DNA of 64,000 nucleotides from Leucobacter sp. cx-328 (GCF_014530035.1 NZ_JACVMX010000001.1:124001-188000), one strand, 5' to 3'; shown: positions 9,490 through 18,484, counted from the first letter of the stretch. A program made the numbers and translations. The notes: generated from the letters alone by a model not told the origin.

Positions 9490-10398
9490 CTACGGCAACC
9501 GCACGGAGCCTTCGTACTCGACGATGAGGCCATCCGCGATGAGGGAATCGTAGGCGCGCTGGGCCTGATCCGCGGCCCCGGCAGCGTTGCTCACACCCGC
9601 AGCATCAGCACGACCAACACCAGCCCCAACGGCAACCTCCCGGGCAACCGGCCCGGATGCGGCGCGCATCGCGGCCATGATGCGACCGCGCACCTGGCGG
9701 TCGCTGCCCTCGAATTTGGCCTGCTTGGGGCGCTTCGCCGGGGCGTTATCCGGGAATCCTGATCCGCGCCACTCACAAAACTCTGCGATCGGGCAGGCGG
9801 GGCAGGCAGGCTTGCGGGCGGTGCAGACCACCGCTCCGAGCTCCATGGCTGCGGCGTTGAACACGGCTGCCTCAACAGGGTCTGCGGGCAGTAAAGCAGC
9901 CATGTCGTCAAGGTCGCGTGCGGCTGGCATGCCTGCAGCAGCTCGGCCATGCACCGCGCGTGCAATCACCCGTCGGGTATTGGTGTCGACGACCGGTTCT
10001 GGCGAGCCGAACGCAAACGCTGCGACAGCGCGCGCGGTGTACGGGCCGATGCCGGTGAGCGACAGCAACACCTCTACGTCGCTCGGTACCTCGTCACCGT
10101 GCTCTGAAGCGATCTGGCAGGCGGCCTGGTGCAGCCAGAGGGCTCGTCGCGGGTAGCCGAGCCGCTTCCACGCGCGCACCGCTTCACCCGGCGCATCGGC
10201 CGCGAGGTCAGAGGGCTTTGGCCACCGCGCCATCCACTCTTCCCAATGGGGAATGACGCGTTCGACCTGCGTCTGCTGCGACATAAACTCTGAAACGAGA
10301 ATTCCCCACGCAGACGTTGCCGGGTCACGCCATGGGAGATCGCGAGCGTTCGCTCTGAACCATGCGTTCAATACCTCAGAAATTTCGTTCGCAGCCAT
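9490..10398 (-). CDS. mutY: A/G-specific adenine DNA glycosylase MutY
   Basis: Removes adenine mispaired with 8-oxoguanine in base excision repair. In its 302 residues are the catalytic-Glu segment SEFMSQQTQVERV, the helix-hairpin-helix LTGIGPYTARAV with the downstream Asp in VVDTNTRRV, and the [4Fe-4S] cluster motif C-x6-C-x2-C-x5-C (CTARKPACPACPIAEFC). After the cluster only ~85 residues remain, Ala-rich, and no NUDIX-like 8-oxoG-reading domain is recognisable. Short MutY proteins are common in actinobacteria. It lies opposite to and between rbfA and truB. Confidence 0.92.
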   Translation of the reverse strand: MAANEISEVLNAWFRANARDLPWRDPATSAWGILVSEFMSQQTQVERVIPHWEEWMARWPKPSDLAADAPGEAVRAWKRLGYPRRALWLHQAACQIASEHGDEVPSDVEVLLSLTGIGPYTARAVAAFAFGSPEPVVDTNTRRVIARAVHGRAAAGMPAARDLDDMAALLPADPVEAAVFNAAAMELGAVVCTARKPACPACPIAEFCEWRGSGFPDNAPAKRPKQAKFEGSDRQVRGRIMAAMRAASGPVAREVAVGAGVGRADAAGVSNAAGAADQAQRAYDSLIADGLIVEYEGSVRLP

Positions 10399-10405
10399 CG
10401 CTCCC

Positions 10406-10411
10406 AGTGTA
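10406..10411 (-). promoter_or_regulatory. -10 box of mutY (leaderless type)
   Basis: TACACT on the minus strand, 7 nt before the mutY ATG at 10398. Confidence 0.6.
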
Positions 10412-10463
10412 ATAAGGAGCGTAGGCTCACACCTCGCCGGAGAAAGCCCAGGCGACCGCGGGG

Positions 10464-10469
10464 TAGGCT
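10464..10469 (+). promoter_or_regulatory. -10 box of truB (leaderless type)
   Basis: TAGGCT lies exactly 6 nt before the truB GTG at 10476; no Shine-Dalgarno is present in the gap. Confidence 0.65.
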
Positions 10470-10475
10470 ATTCGG

Positions 10476-11507
10476 GTGAGTATTGCAGCGGAATATCCCC
10501 AGGGCGGCATCCTGCTCGTTGACAAAGCCGGGGAATGGACAAGTCACGACGTCGTCGCCAGGTCGCGGCGCGCGCTCGGTACCCGCAAAGTCGGCCACGC
10601 TGGCACCCTCGACCCGATGGCTACCGGCCTTCTCGTGCTCGGTTTTGGGCCCGCGACCCGTCTGCTGACTCACCTCGTCGGTCTCGACAAGACGTATGAG
10701 ACCACGATTCGCCTCGGCGCGAACACCGTCACCGACGATCGCGAGGGCGAAGTCCTCGACATCGCAGATGCAGACGCTGTGAGCGCGATCGCAGCCGACA
10801 GTGCGCGGATCGCGGCCGGCATCACCGCCCTCACGGGCGCCATTGAGCAGGCCCCGAGCGCTGTCAGCGCCATCAAGGTCGACGGCGTGCGCGCGTACGA
10901 CCGAGTGCGCGCTGGCGAGCAGGTTGAACTAAAGAAGCGCCCGGTGACGATCCACCGATTTGCTGCAGGCGAGCCGCAGCTCACGGAGACAGCCGTTGGC
11001 CCGGCCGAGACTGCAGACGCCACCAGCACCACCGACACGGCACACACCGTCATCGACATCGATGCCGTCGTTGATTGTTCTTCTGGCACGTACATCCGCG
11101 CTCTCGCACGTGATCTCGGCGCATACCTGGGAATTGGCGGCCATCTCACGGCGCTCCGTCGCACGGCGGTCGGCCCGTTCCAGGTTGCAGACGCCAACCC
11201 GCTCGCCGAGCTCGCTGAGGGTCGCATTCGCACAATTCTCGGCCCGGCTGAGGTTGCAGCGACCCTGTTCCCGACCATCGAGCTTGATGCACAGCAGACG
11301 CTCGACCTCGGCAATGGCAAGCGTGTGGAGTTCGGCACGACCGACCATGACGCACCACTCGTTGCCGCGATCGGTCCCGCCATCAACCCGGCGGCAGGCC
11401 CCACCGAGCCCGCTGGTGCCCCGCGGCTCGTCGGTCTCATCGAGATCAAGCGCGGCCGTGCCCGCGTCATCACCAACTTCCCGGTTCCCGAAGGAAACGC
11501 AGCATGA
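10476..11507 (+). CDS. truB: tRNA pseudouridine(55) synthase TruB
   Basis: Converts U55 of the tRNA T-loop to pseudouridine. The 343-residue protein begins at GTG 10476 (SIAAEYPQGGILLVDKAGEWTS). It has the catalytic-Asp motif GHAGTLDPMATGLLVLG and the family segments KTYETTIRLG, SAIKVDGVRAYDRVRAGE and CSSGTYIRALARDLG. An insertion rich in Ala/Thr/Asp (~165-185) and a C-terminal TruB_C/PUA-like extension are actinobacterial features. Its last 4 bases (ATGA) overlap the next gene, implying translational coupling. Confidence 0.95.
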   Translation: MSIAAEYPQGGILLVDKAGEWTSHDVVARSRRALGTRKVGHAGTLDPMATGLLVLGFGPATRLLTHLVGLDKTYETTIRLGANTVTDDREGEVLDIADADAVSAIAADSARIAAGITALTGAIEQAPSAVSAIKVDGVRAYDRVRAGEQVELKKRPVTIHRFAAGEPQLTETAVGPAETADATSTTDTAHTVIDIDAVVDCSSGTYIRALARDLGAYLGIGGHLTALRRTAVGPFQVADANPLAELAEGRIRTILGPAEVAATLFPTIELDAQQTLDLGNGKRVEFGTTDHDAPLVAAIGPAINPAAGPTEPAGAPRLVGLIEIKRGRARVITNFPVPEGNAA

Positions 11508-11869
11508 TCCTCTGGTTCACCGTCGTCACGATCGCAGTCTCGCTTGTTGCGGCAGGCGTTTGTGCGGTCGCCGCTGCCAAGAAGCAGGGCCCGAACGACT
11601 ACACGCTCGGCTCGATGCTGCTCGTTGCATTGCTTCTGCTCGTGCAGATCATCATTTCGATTGTCGCTCCGATGACGGGCAATCACGCGCTTGGCGATCC
11701 GCTCGAATTTTGGATGTACCTCATCGTCGCCTTCATCATGCCGCTCGGTGCCGGATTCTGGGCACTCATCGACCGCACTCGCTGGGCAAACCTCGTGCTT
11801 GCTGTGATCGGCCTCGCTGTGGCCGTGATGACGTACCGCATGTGGGTCATCTGGGCGCTCGGTGCCTAA
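11504..11869 (+). CDS. Small four-helix membrane protein, unknown function
   Basis: A hydrophobic protein of 121 residues with about four predicted membrane helices (residues 2-25, 37-57, 68-90, 95-118) and no recognised catalytic motif. Its ATG overlaps the truB stop, so it is translated from the truB message. Similar small membrane proteins occur beside truB/ribF in related genomes, to my knowledge without an assigned function. Confidence 0.75.
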   Translation: MILWFTVVTIAVSLVAAGVCAVAAAKKQGPNDYTLGSMLLVALLLLVQIIISIVAPMTGNHALGDPLEFWMYLIVAFIMPLGAGFWALIDRTRWANLVLAVIGLAVAVMTYRMWVIWALGA

Positions 11870-11907
11870 CCAGCCACACGCACTCAGTTTCGCGCGCGCA
11901 CCTCAGC

Positions 11908-11913
11908 TAGACT
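11908..11913 (+). promoter_or_regulatory. -10 box of gene 11920 (leaderless type)
   Basis: TAGACT, 6 nt before the GTG at 11920. Confidence 0.6.
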
Positions 11914-11919
11914 GCTGAG

Positions 11920-12366
11920 GTGTCAAACATCGATCAGGTAACCACCGAATCTGGTGAAGCAGCTAAGTCAACGGAGCGCCTAGGCGGCCTGGGTAAAGTC
12001 CTTATCGCGGCCTACATTGTGCTCGCACTTGCTGCAACGTTCCGCTCGATCTACCAGATCATTTCGAAGTTTGATGAGGCGCCCGTCGCGTACTCACTGT
12101 CTGCGCTGGCTGGCGTTGTATATATCGTTGCGGCGATCGCGCTCATTAAGCGCCAGGGCGTCTGGCGTAATGTCGCGTGGGCTGCGCTCTCGTTCGAGCT
12201 CGCCGGCGTCATTATCGTTGGTGTGCTGAGCTACGCGGTCCCGCAGTACTTCGCGCACGCGTCGGTGTGGTCGCACTTCGGCTCGGGCTATGTGTGGATC
12301 CCCGTCGCTCTTCCGGTTCTTGGCCTGATTTGGCTGTGGCGTACGCGCCCAGACGCAAAGGCGTAA
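11920..12366 (+). CDS. Four-helix membrane protein, unknown function
   Basis: A protein of 148 residues. A short polar N-terminus precedes four predicted membrane helices (LIAAYIVLALAATFRSIYQI; LSALAGVVYIVAAIALI; NVAWAALSFELAGVIIVGVL; WIPVALPVLGLIWLW) and a basic tail. No enzyme motif is visible. It ends 3 bp before ribF, so it probably shares ribF's transcript. Starting at GTG 11920 leaves a leaderless-type -10 box 6 nt upstream. Confidence 0.75.
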   Translation: MSNIDQVTTESGEAAKSTERLGGLGKVLIAAYIVLALAATFRSIYQIISKFDEAPVAYSLSALAGVVYIVAAIALIKRQGVWRNVAWAALSFELAGVIIVGVLSYAVPQYFAHASVWSHFGSGYVWIPVALPVLGLIWLWRTRPDAKA

Positions 12367-12369
12367 TTC

Positions 12370-13311
12370 ATGCTTACTGTTCCATCGGCCGATCAGGTTC
12401 AGCCGGACATGGTCAGCGGCGGCTCCGTGGTCGCTGTTGGCAAGTTTGACGGTATCCACCTGGGGCACCGCAGCATTCTCGCTCGCATGCGTGCGGTTGC
12501 TGAGGCCGAGGGATTGACCTCGGCAGTGCTCACCTTCACAGATCATCCCATGCGGTTCTTGAACCCTGAGGCTTGTCCTGTCGCGCTCACGAGCCCGAAC
12601 CAGCGTCTCGAGCTGCTCGCTGAGATAGGTGTTGAGATCTGCGTTATGGTCGATTTCAATGCTGAGTTTGCTGCTATCCCGGCGGATCAGTTCATCTCAG
12701 ACGTGCTCGTTCGTGAACTCAATGCGAAGCACATCATTCTCGGCGCAGACTTTAGATTTGGCCACCGCGGCCAGGGCGATGCTGCCATGCTCGTTGCCGC
12801 GAGTGAGCAGTACGGTTTTACGGTCGAAGTAGTCGATGGTGTGGCGTGTCCAGGCGTCGGCAACGTGTCATCATCGATGATTCGTGAAGCGCTGCAGGTC
12901 GGCGACATGCAGACCGCTGCTGCGATGCTCGGTCGTACGTATGCTGTCCGCGCGACCGTCGTGCACGGTGATGCGCGCGGTCGTGAGATTGGATTCCCTA
13001 CCGCAAATCTCGGTGGCGAGGTCGAGGGCAAGGTGCCGGCAGACGGTGTCTACGCCGGTTGGGTCGTGCTCGACGGCAAGCGTTTCGATGCGGCAATTTC
13101 TGTGGGCAATAACCCGACGTTCACGCCGAATGCAGAGTCTCGTGTTGAAGCGTTCATTCTCGATTTCACCGGCGACCTGTATGGCAAGCCGATTGAAGTG
13201 CAGTTCTTGCAGCGCTTGCGTGGCATGGAGAAGTACGACTCGCTCGACGCGCTTCTCGAACAGATGGCAGAAGACGTCGTGCAGACGCGTAGGGTGCTAG
13301 AATCTGCGTAG
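12370..13311 (+). CDS. ribF: Bifunctional riboflavin kinase/FAD synthetase RibF
   Basis: Makes FMN from riboflavin and then FAD. The 313-residue product has an N-terminal FAD synthetase domain with the nucleotidyltransferase motif GKFDGIHLGH, the segment LGADFRFGHRGQGD, and a SSSMIR-like signature (SSSMIREAL). The C-terminal flavokinase domain (~185-313) has RGREIGFPTANL, VGNNPTF and VEAFILDF. The ATG follows the preceding stop by 3 bp. rpsO/pnp, often next in this block, are not here. Confidence 0.95.
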   Translation: MLTVPSADQVQPDMVSGGSVVAVGKFDGIHLGHRSILARMRAVAEAEGLTSAVLTFTDHPMRFLNPEACPVALTSPNQRLELLAEIGVEICVMVDFNAEFAAIPADQFISDVLVRELNAKHIILGADFRFGHRGQGDAAMLVAASEQYGFTVEVVDGVACPGVGNVSSSMIREALQVGDMQTAAAMLGRTYAVRATVVHGDARGREIGFPTANLGGEVEGKVPADGVYAGWVVLDGKRFDAAISVGNNPTFTPNAESRVEAFILDFTGDLYGKPIEVQFLQRLRGMEKYDSLDALLEQMAEDVVQTRRVLESA

Positions 13312-13373
13312 ACCGAGGTTTCGGTCGATCAGGTGTTGCGCCTCCGTGTTATTCACGTTGCTAGGCGCGCAAC
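13311..13373 (+). terminator. Hairpins between ribF and the SNF2 gene
   Basis: GACCGA-GGTT-TCGGTC (13311-13326) overlaps the ribF stop codon. A second inverted repeat pairs GTTGCGC (13335-13341) with GCGCAAC (13367-13373). There is no T-tract, so they are either Rho-independent-like stops of ribF or leader structures of the helicase gene. Confidence 0.45.
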
Positions 13374-13400
13374 AGCACACCCCGCCGATCAGGAGATCCA

Positions 13401-15542
13401 TTGGCAAGCAACGCTGGTACGCGCAAGTCTGCTGCGAAGAGTTCGTCGCGCTCGAATGGCCGTCGCAAACACACGCATAACGAGGGCATCATTCCGCTGC
13501 TCGCCCGTGCGGTGCGCGAGGTGGAGTCATCTGCTCAGCGTGGGAAAGCCACACCGCAGAACCGTGCGAAGTTCCAGGCGATTGCCCTCCTCATGCGCGA
13601 AGAGCGTGCCCGTGTGAAGTCTGACGAGCAGGTCAGCGCAGCAGAGCGCGCAGAGACGTTGAAGCGTCTCGACGGCGTCGCCTCGATCCTCGCGAAGACC
13701 GCGGCTCGCGATACGAGCCTCATCACCCTCCTCGAGCCGGCAGCAAACGTTCCCGAAGCAACTCGTGCGCTGAAGCGCAAGATGCTCGTGCAAGCAGGCA
13801 TTGACGTTCCCGAGGAGGTGCCAGCGCCCGTCGAGACCGCCGTCGCAAAGGTCGTTCCCGCTGAGCTCGCAGAACGCCAGGTTGAGCCAGAGGGCATCGA
13901 AGCCCGCATGCTTTCCAATCCGTTCCTCGCCCCCGGCCTCACCGCACAGCGCGGCCCGACGCCCGTGGTTCGTCTCGCGAACTGGGAGCTGCTGAGCCCG
14001 CTACTCAAGTCGTTCGAACAGGGTGGCCAGGGTGCTGCGTGCATGGCGCTGCCCGATCCGCCCATTCCCGATCGCCTCGCGCCAAAGGGTCGAGAGCTGA
14101 TGCAGCACCAGGCGAAGTTCCTCGCGAGCGTGCGTGATGGCCACCGCAGCTTCTTGCTCGCTGATGAGCCCGGTCTCGGCAAGACCGCGCAGTCGGTACT
14201 TGCGGCGTCGGTCGCAGATGCTTACCCGCTGCTCGTTGTCGTGCCCAACGTTGTGAAGATGAACTGGGCGCGTGAGGTTGAACGCTGGACGCCGCAGCGC
14301 AGCGTCACCGTCATCCACGGTGATGGCCGCGACATGGACGCGTTCGCTGACGTCTTCGTCGTGAACTACGACATTCTTGATCGCCACCTCAGCTGGATCT
14401 CGCGATTTGGCTTCAAGGGAATGGTCGTCGATGAGGCGCACATGATCAAGAACGTGCAGTCGCAGCGTTCAAAGGCTGTGCTGTCGATTGCTGAGAGCAT
14501 CCGCGAGCGCACTCCCGGTGTAAAGCCGCTCACGATCGCGTTGAGCGGTACGCCGCTCATCAACGAGGTCGATGACTTCCGTGCGATCTGGCGTTTCCTC
14601 GGCTGGACCGACGCTGAAAAGCCCGGCCCCGAGCTCATGGCCAAGCTGGAGAACAACGGCTGGACCCCGGCCGATCCAGCGTTCTACCCCGCAGCGCGTG
14701 AGAGCGTGGTGTCGATGGGTATCGTGCGTCGTCGCAAGATTGACGTTGCAGCCGATCTTCCCGCGAAGCGCGTGGTTGACCTTCCCGTTGAGCTTGACGA
14801 TGATCTCGGTCGCGGCATTCGCGATGCCGAGACGAAGCTCGCTCGCAAGCTCCTCGAACGCTTCACGACCATCAAGGGCGGCAAGCTCGGAGCGAAGCTG
14901 TCGGACGATGCGATCATTCGCATGGTCTGCATGCAGGAGCTCGAAGAGGCGAACGCTTCGGCAGACGGCCTGAACGTCTTCTCGATGGTTCGTACGATTG
15001 GCGAGGCCAAGGCGTCGCTCGCTGTCGATTACACTGCGCAGCTCGCGCGCTCGGTCGGCAAGGTCGTATTCTTCGCGAAGCATATTCACGTAATGGACCG
15101 CGCAGAGGCGCAGCTGGCCGAGATGGGTCTGAAGACTGTGTCGATCCGTGGCGATCAGACCGCGACGTTCCGTCAGGAGCAGATCGACGCGTTCAACAAG
15201 GATCCCGAGGTCGCGGTCGCAGTCTGCTCGCTCACCGCGGCAGGTGTCGGCGTCAACCTGCAGGCATCGTCGAACGTTGTGCTCGCAGAGCTCAGCTGGA
15301 CCGACGCAGAACAGACCCAGGCGATCGACCGCGTGCACCGCATCGGCCAGGTCGAGCCGGTGACCGCTTGGCGCATCATCGCCGCACAGACCATTGATGC
15401 GCGGATCGCCGAACTCATCGACGGCAAGGCCGGTCTCGCGGCGCGTGCGCTCGACGGTGCTCCTGCACAGGAAGAGAACGCTGACCCGGTTCAGCTACTC
15501 GCGCTCATCAGCGTGCTTGAGCGTGCGATCGCTGAGGCGTAA
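13401..15542 (+). CDS. SNF2-family DEAH helicase/translocase
   Basis: A predicted dsDNA-translocating ATPase of 713 residues. Residues 1-~210 are a basic, unassigned N-terminus. The SNF2 core then has motif I (LADEPGLGKTAQSVLA), motif II (VVDEAHMIKN), motif III (LSGTPLIN) and the helicase C-lobe with VKVVFFAKHI-like strand, VSIRGD, AAGVGVNL and motif VI (DRVHRIGQ). The TTG start at 13401 is chosen because AGGAGA lies 5 nt upstream and no ATG/GTG fits. No nuclease domain or partner gene is nearby, so a repair or chromosome-maintenance role is only a guess. Confidence 0.9.
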   Translation: MASNAGTRKSAAKSSSRSNGRRKHTHNEGIIPLLARAVREVESSAQRGKATPQNRAKFQAIALLMREERARVKSDEQVSAAERAETLKRLDGVASILAKTAARDTSLITLLEPAANVPEATRALKRKMLVQAGIDVPEEVPAPVETAVAKVVPAELAERQVEPEGIEARMLSNPFLAPGLTAQRGPTPVVRLANWELLSPLLKSFEQGGQGAACMALPDPPIPDRLAPKGRELMQHQAKFLASVRDGHRSFLLADEPGLGKTAQSVLAASVADAYPLLVVVPNVVKMNWAREVERWTPQRSVTVIHGDGRDMDAFADVFVVNYDILDRHLSWISRFGFKGMVVDEAHMIKNVQSQRSKAVLSIAESIRERTPGVKPLTIALSGTPLINEVDDFRAIWRFLGWTDAEKPGPELMAKLENNGWTPADPAFYPAARESVVSMGIVRRRKIDVAADLPAKRVVDLPVELDDDLGRGIRDAETKLARKLLERFTTIKGGKLGAKLSDDAIIRMVCMQELEEANASADGLNVFSMVRTIGEAKASLAVDYTAQLARSVGKVVFFAKHIHVMDRAEAQLAEMGLKTVSIRGDQTATFRQEQIDAFNKDPEVAVAVCSLTAAGVGVNLQASSNVVLAELSWTDAEQTQAIDRVHRIGQVEPVTAWRIIAAQTIDARIAELIDGKAGLAARALDGAPAQEENADPVQLLALISVLERAIAEA

Positions 15543-15555
15543 CTCCCACTGTCCT

Positions 15556-15572
15556 TAGGGAGACACTCCCTA
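15556..15572 (+). terminator. Short hairpin between SNF2 gene and pfkA
   Basis: TAGGGAG-ACA-CTCCCTA; perfect 7-bp stem but only a 3-nt loop and no T-tract. Confidence 0.4.
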
Positions 15573-15590
15573 TCTGGGCTGTGTAATCGC

Positions 15591-15596
15591 TAGGCT
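15591..15596 (+). promoter_or_regulatory. -10 box of pfkA (leaderless type)
   Basis: TAGGCT, exactly 6 nt before the pfkA ATG. Confidence 0.65.
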
Positions 15597-15602
15597 GGCG
15601 CC

Positions 15603-16616
15603 ATGAGAATTGGTGTCTTGTGCTCGGGTGGCGACAGCCCCGGAATGAACGCTGCGATCCGCGGAGCCGTCTTGCGCGGCACCGAGGTGCACGGTTTTGA
15701 GATGGTCGGCTTCATTGACGGTTGGCGTGGTTTTCACGAGAACGAGTTCGTCACGCTCGATCGCAGTGCTGTGCGTGGTCTGTCACCGCGCGGTGGTGTG
15801 TTTATTGGTACGAGTCGCCGGTCTCCGTTCCCGTCGAAAGACGGTACGGAAGAAGAATTCGCGGATCTGCGCACGAAGATGGACGAGTATGGCCTCGACG
15901 GCATGATCCTCATCGGCGGCGACGGAACTCAGCGCGTAGCTGGCCTTCTGGACCGCGTCGGGTTCAATGTGATCGGTCTCCCGAAGACGATTGACAACGA
16001 TCTCGCGGGGACGGACTACACCTTCGGCTTCGACACGGCAGTCGGTATTGCGACCGAGGCAATTGACCGGCTGCGCACGACAGGAGAATCACACAACCGC
16101 TGCATGGTGCTCGAGGTGATGGGCCGAGATGCGGGCTGGATCGCCCTGCATGCCGGCATCGCAGGTGGCGCCCACGTCATGCTCATTCCCGAGCAGCCGG
16201 AGACGCTCGACCAGGTGTGTGCCTGGGTAACGCATGTCACCAACCGTGACCGTTCAGCGCTTGTTGTCGTCGCAGAGGGCTTCGATTTTGCGGGCGAAGA
16301 ACCTGCCGAACTGCGCGGCGGCGCTCATGGCATCGGTGACCTTCTCGCTCAGCGCATTGAAGCTTGCACGGGCATCGAGACTCGTGCGACTGTGCTTGGC
16401 CACCTCCAACGGGGCGGATCACCTTCGGCATTCGACCGCGTGCTCGCCACTCGCACCGGAATTGCAGGCGCAGACGCGATCGCCGAGGGGGAGTGGGGCA
16501 ATCTTATGGCGCTGCGCGGCGACGAGATTGTCGCTGTTCCCATCATGGAAATTGCCGGCAAGCTCAAGCGAGTGCCCGAGACGCGGTACTCAGCCGTGCG
16601 CGCAAACTTTGGGTGA
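15603..16616 (+). CDS. pfkA: 6-phosphofructokinase
   Basis: Phosphorylates fructose 6-phosphate to fructose 1,6-bisphosphate, the committed step of glycolysis. The 337-residue protein has CSGGDSPGMNAAIRG (phosphoryl-donor binding), IGGDGTQRVA with Gly at the position that favours ATP over pyrophosphate, the catalytic PKTIDNDL, VMGRDAGWIALHAG, and LGHLQRGGSPSAFDR. The Lys in PKTIDND replaces the Gly of E. coli PfkA; this Gly/Lys pair is common in actinobacterial enzymes. The donor is probably ATP but not proven by sequence. A leaderless-type promoter precedes it. Confidence 0.93.
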   Translation: MRIGVLCSGGDSPGMNAAIRGAVLRGTEVHGFEMVGFIDGWRGFHENEFVTLDRSAVRGLSPRGGVFIGTSRRSPFPSKDGTEEEFADLRTKMDEYGLDGMILIGGDGTQRVAGLLDRVGFNVIGLPKTIDNDLAGTDYTFGFDTAVGIATEAIDRLRTTGESHNRCMVLEVMGRDAGWIALHAGIAGGAHVMLIPEQPETLDQVCAWVTHVTNRDRSALVVVAEGFDFAGEEPAELRGGAHGIGDLLAQRIEACTGIETRATVLGHLQRGGSPSAFDRVLATRTGIAGADAIAEGEWGNLMALRGDEIVAVPIMEIAGKLKRVPETRYSAVRANFG

Positions 16617-16625
16617 CCAGGAAAG

Positions 16626-16667
16626 ACGTGTGGGGCGGATCTGAACTATCGGATCCGCCCCACACGT
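16626..16667. terminator. Bidirectional terminator of pfkA and the mycoredoxin-like gene
   Basis: ACGTGTGGGGCGGATC pairs perfectly over 16 bp with GATCCGCCCCACACGT. Two genes converge on it. Confidence 0.85.
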
Positions 16668-16693
16668 ATGAGCGTCGGTAGACGCCGATAAAT

Positions 16694-16969
16694 CTATGCG
16701 CCGAGGCGTGCCTGGACGTCTTGCAGCGAGGGGTTCGTTGCAGTCGTTCCGTCGGGGAAGACAACGGTCGGCACAACAGCGTTGCCGCCGTTGACAGCCT
16801 TCACGAGCTCTTCCGTGCCCTCGGTGTTTTCAATGTCAACAATCTCGTAGGGGATGCCGGTCTTGTCAAGCATGGTCTTCAGACGCTTGCAGTAGCTGCA
16901 CCAGCTCGTCGAGAACATCGTGATTGCGCCGCTTTCGGGGGTGAAATCGGCAATTTCAGCTGCACTCAT
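16694..16969 (-). CDS. Mycoredoxin-like glutaredoxin-family protein
   Basis: A thioredoxin-fold protein of 91 residues. The active site is WCSYCKRLK (CxxC); the cis-Pro segment VVPTVVFPDG and the C-terminal NPSLQDVQARL match actinobacterial mycoredoxin-1, which reduces mixed disulfides with mycothiol. Mycoredoxins usually carry CGYC or CPYC; here it is CSYC. The presence of mca in this window supports a mycothiol-using cell. GAAAGGAGC lies before the ATG. Confidence 0.88.
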   Translation of the reverse strand: MSAAEIADFTPESGAITMFSTSWCSYCKRLKTMLDKTGIPYEIVDIENTEGTEELVKAVNGGNAVVPTVVFPDGTTATNPSLQDVQARLGA

Positions 16970-17185
16970 GGCGTGCTCCTTTCAGGGCGTTTCAAGCCAA
17001 TTCCCAGTTTATGATTCTCTGCCTGTGAGCGCTTGGATTTTTTGGATCTTCGGACGTGCGCGCTCAGCTTGACCTCTGGTTACTGAGGTGGAAACATTAA
17101 GTGACGAGCGTATGACGAGATGGCTACATCGGCTGGCTTTCGCGCGCGTCGACATTTCGCATTACATGCAAACGAAAAGAGACCG

Positions 17186-18484
17186 GTGGAACTCACGATC
17201 GTCGTCTTGCTAGTCATCGTGCTAGCGCTTTTCTTCGACTTCACGAACGGCTTCCATGACACCGCAAACGCGATGGCTACGCCCATCGCAACCGGTGCAC
17301 TGAAGCCGAAGACCGCAGTCGCTTTGGCTGCAATCTTGAATCTTGTCGGCGCGTTCCTCTCAACGGAGGTCGCCAAGACAATTTCAAACGGTCTCATCAA
17401 CGAGGGCGATGGTGGCGTACTTATTACGCCAGAAATGATCTTTGCGGGCCTCATCGGCGCCGTTGTCTGGAACCTCGTGACCTGGCTGTACGGTCTGCCC
17501 TCGAGCTCGTCGCACGCGCTCTTCGGTGGCCTGATTGGTGCCGCGGTTGTGGGTGCTGGCTTCGGTGCAATTAACACTGGCGGCCTGGTCTCGAAGATCC
17601 TGTTGCCCGCGCTTGCCGCACCGCTCACCGCTGGCATCGTTGCGTTTGCCGCGACAAAGACTGCGTATGCAATTACTCGTCGTCATGACGGTAAGAAGGA
17701 CGGCCGCGGCCGCTTCCGCTACGCACAGATCGTGTCTTCATCACTGATTGCGCTTGCGCACGGTACGAACGACGCGCAGAAGACCATGGGCGTCATCACC
17801 CTGACGCTTGTTGCTGCGAACATGCAAGATCCTGACACCGGTCCCCATCTCTGGGTCATCATCGCTTGTGCACTCGCGATTGCGATTGGTACGTACTCGG
17901 GCGGCTGGCGAATCATCCGCACCATGGGTTCGGGCCTCACCGATGTGAAGCCTGCGCAGGGCTTCGCAGCAGAGGTTTCGACCGCTGCAACGATTCTTGC
18001 TTCGAGCCACCTCGGCTTCGCGCTCTCGACGACTCAGGTCGCTTCGGGCTCGGTCATCGGTTCTGGTCTCGGCCGCCGTGGTTCGACCGTTCGCTGGCGC
18101 ACCGTTGGCCGAATCGCTTCCGGCTGGCTCTTCACGCTTCCCGCAGCTGGCCTCGTTGGCGCACTCGCAGCAGTGATTGCTCACCTCGGCATGGTCGGCA
18201 TCATCATCGACGCGGTCGTAGGTGCGCTCGTGATCGCGTTCATTTTCTTCCGTTCACGCCGCAACGCAGTGACCGCTTCGAACGCAATCGCTGACGTAGC
18301 TGAAGCAGGCCACGCCGTCCGTATTCGTAAGAGCAAGGTCAAGCGCGTTCGCACCAAGACCGGCACCATCCCGCCGCTCACTCCCGTTGCACAGAGCGCA
18401 GTGCGTTCTGACAAGGCAGCGCGTGAAGCTGAGAAGGCAGCACGTGCTACAGAAAAGCAGCAGAAGAAGGACGGCGACAAATGA
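17186..18484 (+). CDS. pit: Inorganic phosphate transporter, PiT family
   Basis: Low-affinity phosphate/cation symporter of the cytoplasmic membrane. The two PiT half-signatures are present: FDFTNGFHDTANAMATPIATGAL at the N-terminus and ALAHGTNDAQKTMGVITLTL in the second half. About ten membrane helices alternate with a basic cytoplasmic loop (~155-170) and a Lys/Ala-rich tail. GTG 17186 (432 residues) starts at the family's usual point (ELTIVVLLVIVLALFFDFTN); an in-frame start at 17120 would add 22 basic residues. The next gene overlaps its stop. Confidence 0.92.
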   Translation: MELTIVVLLVIVLALFFDFTNGFHDTANAMATPIATGALKPKTAVALAAILNLVGAFLSTEVAKTISNGLINEGDGGVLITPEMIFAGLIGAVVWNLVTWLYGLPSSSSHALFGGLIGAAVVGAGFGAINTGGLVSKILLPALAAPLTAGIVAFAATKTAYAITRRHDGKKDGRGRFRYAQIVSSSLIALAHGTNDAQKTMGVITLTLVAANMQDPDTGPHLWVIIACALAIAIGTYSGGWRIIRTMGSGLTDVKPAQGFAAEVSTAATILASSHLGFALSTTQVASGSVIGSGLGRRGSTVRWRTVGRIASGWLFTLPAAGLVGALAAVIAHLGMVGIIIDAVVGALVIAFIFFRSRRNAVTASNAIADVAEAGHAVRIRKSKVKRVRTKTGTIPPLTPVAQSAVRSDKAAREAEKAARATEKQQKKDGDK

